Shown: positions 61,150 to 64,000 of the stretch, one piece after another
How the letters are laid out: every line of letters begins with the position of its first letter
Position numbering within the stretch: position 1 is the first letter of the stretch
Assembly (NCBI RefSeq): GCF_004118285.1
Contig: NZ_SDHY01000005.1
Span: forward strand, 186,001 to 250,000
Length of the DNA: 64,000 bases
Reading direction: 5' to 3'
From: Aquirufa rosea
Lineage (GTDB): Bacteria > Bacteroidota > Bacteroidia > Cytophagales > Spirosomataceae
The notes under the pieces: generated by a model
Databases searched by the model: none
What the model saw: only the letters and a program-made list of their open reading frames with translations
What the model was told of the DNA's origin: nothing
Position numbers and translations under genes: made by a program

Positions 61150-63321
61150 CTAATTAAAAAACATTTCATCCACTAAAAACAAGGCACGCTTATCTTTAGC
61201 TGGGTGCCAGCCCGGAATTTTCTCTAAAGGTTTGGCCACTATTTTAATGTACTTCACCTTACTAGTCTTGAACTTTGTCCCTATCAAAGGTAGCGTATGC
61301 GGGAAATTTTCCTTTGGAATCTCGGGTTTAAATTTCGACAATAACTTCCATTGATTTTCAACCGTGGCACCCCAGACTTCCACGAGTTCTGGTGGGAATA
61401 TCCCCGTTTGAGTTTCCACCATAATTCTCAACTCCACTGATGACAATGCAATTGGCTCTTTAAACATAGAAACCAATACTAAGTCATTATTTCTTACACC
61501 TGCCCAGTTATTCGCCCATGCTGGACTGTTTGCATTAAAGGTGCCTAAACGGCCATCAAAAAAAGTCTTCGCTCCAGCAGCTTGGTGAACCCGGTTTAAA
61601 GGTGTTAATAGCACGGAACTATCTGGTTTAAAATGCCCACGGTAAAAATCAAAAATAGCTTCATCACTGCCTATCCAACCTGGTTTGAAGGCTCTTGCAT
61701 GAATGGAGGTATTTTTATCTAAGCGCAAACTTCCGGTAAACAAAGGAGCAATGGCACTATCTGGCCTAGAGCCATCCAAGGTATATCGAATCTCAACTCC
61801 CTTAATAGGATGTCCTAATTGAGCTAGGATAAATTGATCAAAAATCGTCGATGAATTCTTAACTAGAGGTGGATTTAATTTGAGTGGATTAGTCCCATCA
61901 TCATGAAAACCTCCAATCACTTGTATGCCTTTCAATTGCTTTTGAAGTGCCTGAATTTCTGCTAGACTTAAACCCGTATCCCAGACAAATACCTTTTTCA
62001 AATTAGGGATAGCTTTCAGCGCATTGCCTAAACCTGGTGCTTTTAAATGAGTTCCGGTTAAGGATAACAACATCAATTCTTTCAATCCAGCCAATTCTTT
62101 CAAACCCACTTCTGTAACATCCGTAAAATTCAAGTTGAGCGTATGCAAATGCTCAAAAGGCTTAATATGCTCCAAATCCGCATTTTGAACAGGCATTTTA
62201 GCTAGACTTAATGAAACGATTTGTTCCTTAATCTCCTTTAATTCTTCCAATTTTTTAGCCTGATATTGTGCCTTATTAAAGAAATTGACTGATAAAGCAG
62301 GTGAATCCTTCGCAAATAGTAAAATAGTCCGATATTCATTGGAAAGCTTTTGAATGGTCTTTTCATCAGCCTCAGAAAAATCAAAACTCTCCACTGGAGA
62401 AGTGGAAGTCGCCAACAATTTACTAGATAAAATCCGCAAAGAATCACTTGATTCAAAATCTAGTACTTTTTGTGTAAAAGTAGCCTGGCGTTTCACCCAC
62501 CATGACAATAATTGCAGCTCATCATCTGTCAATTGAGGTCTTCCGATGGGAGGCATGTGCTTTTTGTCGTCTATGGACAAATGAGCGCGCTGAATCAACA
62601 AACTCAATTCTGGCTTACCTGCTACCAATAAGGGTCCCGTTTTACCTCCTTTGGCAATGGCCTTAGCATCTGTCAACAATAACTCTCCCTTTATTTTATC
62701 TGGATTGTGGCAGGCAACACATTTCTTTTCCAAGATCGGCTGAACTACATCCTGGAAAACCAGGGCTTCTTCCAATGGCACTGTTTTATTTTTTATCAAG
62801 GGCTCCAACACAAAATTTCCTCCGTGAGTCAAATTTCCGCCAAAATGGCCTACCATAATCAGCAAAATCACCATACCCAATGAACTGGCCTTCACCATTC
62901 CTGGGCTATACCAATCCTTATTTCTGAACAAATAAATCCCTGAAGCTAATAGGTAAGTAGCCAAACCCAAATAACGATGCCACCATAAATCTGCACCACC
63001 ATAACCCGGTTCTCTGGCTAAAAAAATTCCCATAATGACTGTGATTGCAGAGCTCAATGCTCCGGTCAAAAGAATTCCTTGGCTGAATTGTTGATAAAAA
63101 TCGTTTTCTTCCCAAGTAGGATGGAATCTGAAATATTCCATCAACATGCCAATAAAAAGCAAAACAATAGGGAAATGAAGTAATACAGTATGAAGTCTAC
63201 CGATAGGCTGCAAATAAAGGGGGATTTGAAGAGAATCTTCAAACAGAAATAAAAACCCTACAAAGAAAAAGGAGGCGATTAAAATCTGTTCGAGTATTCG
63301 GATAAGCTGAAATTTCTTCAT
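61150..63321 (-). CDS. Membrane-bound c-type cytochrome with leucine-rich repeat and discoidin-like domains
   Basis: This is a 723-residue protein. Residues about 10-170 hold four or five membrane helices (DUF2231-like: LHTVLLHFPIVLLFIGMLM). A planctomycete-type cytochrome c domain follows, with heme site CVACH at 201-205 and HMPPIGRPQLTDDELQLLSWWV. About 380-475 are leucine-rich repeats (LHTLNLNFTDVTEVGLKELAGL). Then comes a chitobiase-C/Fn3-like part (IRYTLDGSRPD, IHARAFKPGWIGSDEA) and a C-terminal discoidin-like part (FDGRLGTFNANSPAWANNW). It lies 9 bases after the DUF1501 gene, the usual partner, in an operon likely to serve extracellular sugar or glycan oxidation. Confidence 0.85.
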   Translation of the reverse strand: MKKFQLIRILEQILIASFFFVGFLFLFEDSLQIPLYLQPIGRLHTVLLHFPIVLLFIGMLMEYFRFHPTWEENDFYQQFSQGILLTGALSSAITVIMGIFLAREPGYGGADLWWHRYLGLATYLLASGIYLFRNKDWYSPGMVKASSLGMVILLIMVGHFGGNLTHGGNFVLEPLIKNKTVPLEEALVFQDVVQPILEKKCVACHNPDKIKGELLLTDAKAIAKGGKTGPLLVAGKPELSLLIQRAHLSIDDKKHMPPIGRPQLTDDELQLLSWWVKRQATFTQKVLDFESSDSLRILSSKLLATSTSPVESFDFSEADEKTIQKLSNEYRTILLFAKDSPALSVNFFNKAQYQAKKLEELKEIKEQIVSLSLAKMPVQNADLEHIKPFEHLHTLNLNFTDVTEVGLKELAGLKELMLLSLTGTHLKAPGLGNALKAIPNLKKVFVWDTGLSLAEIQALQKQLKGIQVIGGFHDDGTNPLKLNPPLVKNSSTIFDQFILAQLGHPIKGVEIRYTLDGSRPDSAIAPLFTGSLRLDKNTSIHARAFKPGWIGSDEAIFDFYRGHFKPDSSVLLTPLNRVHQAAGAKTFFDGRLGTFNANSPAWANNWAGVRNNDLVLVSMFKEPIALSSVELRIMVETQTGIFPPELVEVWGATVENQWKLLSKFKPEIPKENFPHTLPLIGTKFKTSKVKYIKIVAKPLEKIPGWHPAKDKRALFLVDEMFFN

Positions 63322-63330
63322 GTGAAGCTA

Positions 63331-64000
63331 TTAACTAATGATATCTCGAACCACTTTTCCTGATACATCAGTTAAACGGAACCTACGACCCATATGTTTA
63401 TAAACTAATTTTTCATGATCTAAGCCTAATTGATTCAGTACAGTGGCCTGAAAATCATGGACATGCACTGGATTCTTTTGGACATTATAACCTAGTTCAT
63501 CTGTTTCACCATAGACCATTCCCGGTTTGATGCCACCACCAGCCATCCAAATACTGAAACAACGCGGGTGATGATCCCTGCCATAATTATCGATGGTTAG
63601 TTTACCTTGACTATAACATGTTCTACCAAACTCCCCACCCCAAATCACCAAAGTTTCATCTAATAAGCCTCTTTGCTTTAAGTCCATCACCAAAGCAGCA
63701 GATGCTTGATCTGTATCTTTCGCCTGACTCTGAATCTCAAAGGGTAAATTACCATGCTGATCCCAACCCTGGTGGTACAGTTGAACAAATCTTACCCCAT
63801 TTTCCGAAAGCTTTCTAGCCAAAAGGCAGTTGGCGGCAAAGGTCCCAGGAACCAAACAATCTGGGCCATACAACTTAATGATATCGTCGGATTCCTTGGA
63901 CAAATCCATCACCTCCGGAACGGCCGTCTGCATGCGATACGCCATTTCATACTGTTTTACTTTGGCTGAAATTTCGGGGTCACCAAATTCTTGGTACGAC
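63331..64000 (-). CDS. DUF1501 (sulfatase-like) protein, 5' end outside window
   Basis: The frame remains open to the window edge (reading [23 protein letters not shown] into the first ATG at 63945), so the gene starts beyond 64000. The C-terminal part shows [76 protein letters not shown] and [18 protein letters not shown]. These are conserved blocks of DUF1501 proteins, relatives of sulfatases, which are usually Tat-exported. It forms an operon with the cytochrome gene at 61150-63321. Its substrate is unknown. Confidence 0.92.
   Translation of the reverse strand, partial: SYQEFGDPEISAKVKQYEMAYRMQTAVPEVMDLSKESDDIIKLYGPDCLVPGTFAANCLLARKLSENGVRFVQLYHQGWDQHGNLPFEIQSQAKDTDQASAALVMDLKQRGLLDETLVIWGGEFGRTCYSQGKLTIDNYGRDHHPRCFSIWMAGGGIKPGMVYGETDELGYNVQKNPVHVHDFQATVLNQLGLDHEKLVYKHMGRRFRLTDVSGKVVRDIIS

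Overview
The window looks like a chromosome segment of a Bacteroidota bacterium, probably of the order Cytophagales. The evidence is low GC content, a type IX secretion sorting domain on the first partial protein, TAnnTTTG-type -7 promoter boxes, a TonB-dependent receptor, a GH95 fucosidase, and a DUF1501 gene paired with a planctomycete-type cytochrome gene.

Layout. Positions 1-8927 hold housekeeping and degradative genes: the end of a T9SS cargo protein, a GNAT acetyltransferase, a beta-propeller/phosphoesterase overlapping a TonB-dependent receptor, and a leftward operon of a Tat-exported TIM-barrel protein and a GH95 fucosidase. Positions 9090-15252 are an integrated mobile element of about 6.1 kb in the 3' end of a tRNA-Phe(GAA) gene. 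It has a 22-bp direct repeat at both ends, a tyrosine integrase, a serine recombinase, an excisionase-like HTH protein, a predicted membrane-anchored Vsr-like nuclease, an exported protein of unknown function and a repeat-rich non-coding end. Positions 15451-20483 carry lptB, a trans-sulfuration-type PLP enzyme and two tandem Wzi-family outer-membrane proteins.

Positions 20883-56711 are one leftward surface-polysaccharide cluster of 29 genes in Wzx/Wzy style. In transcription order it starts with the WbpA/E/D/B route to UDP-GlcNAc3NAcA. Next is a CDP-3,6-dideoxyhexose set (ddhA, ddhB, ddhC) wrapped around an unusual trio: a ThDP-dependent carboligase, an acylating acetaldehyde dehydrogenase and a 4-hydroxy-2-oxovalerate-type aldolase. 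Then come a GT2, Wzx, an AsnB-like amidotransferase, a WbpI-type 2-epimerase, three further glycosyltransferases and Wzy. It ends with FnlA/B/C for UDP-L-FucNAc, a second AsnB, a two-domain oxidoreductase, another 2-epimerase, a heparinase-fold protein, a WbuB-like glycosyltransferase and an epimerase. A winged-helix protein with a degenerate nucleotidyltransferase domain (56877-57455) and a divergent PglC-type initiating sugar-phosphate transferase (57604-58164) sit at its head.

Positions 58365-64000 hold recJ, a small outer-membrane-like protein, and a leftward pair consisting of a DUF1501 protein (cut by the window end) and a multi-domain membrane cytochrome.

The most interesting candidate system is at 43673-52728. 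It could build a four-carbon donor from acetyl-CoA and pyruvate and attach it, with loss of CO2, to a CDP-4-keto sugar, giving a branched-chain sugar. This resembles the yersiniose logic but with a longer branch. The genes and motifs are visible; the pathway is inference.
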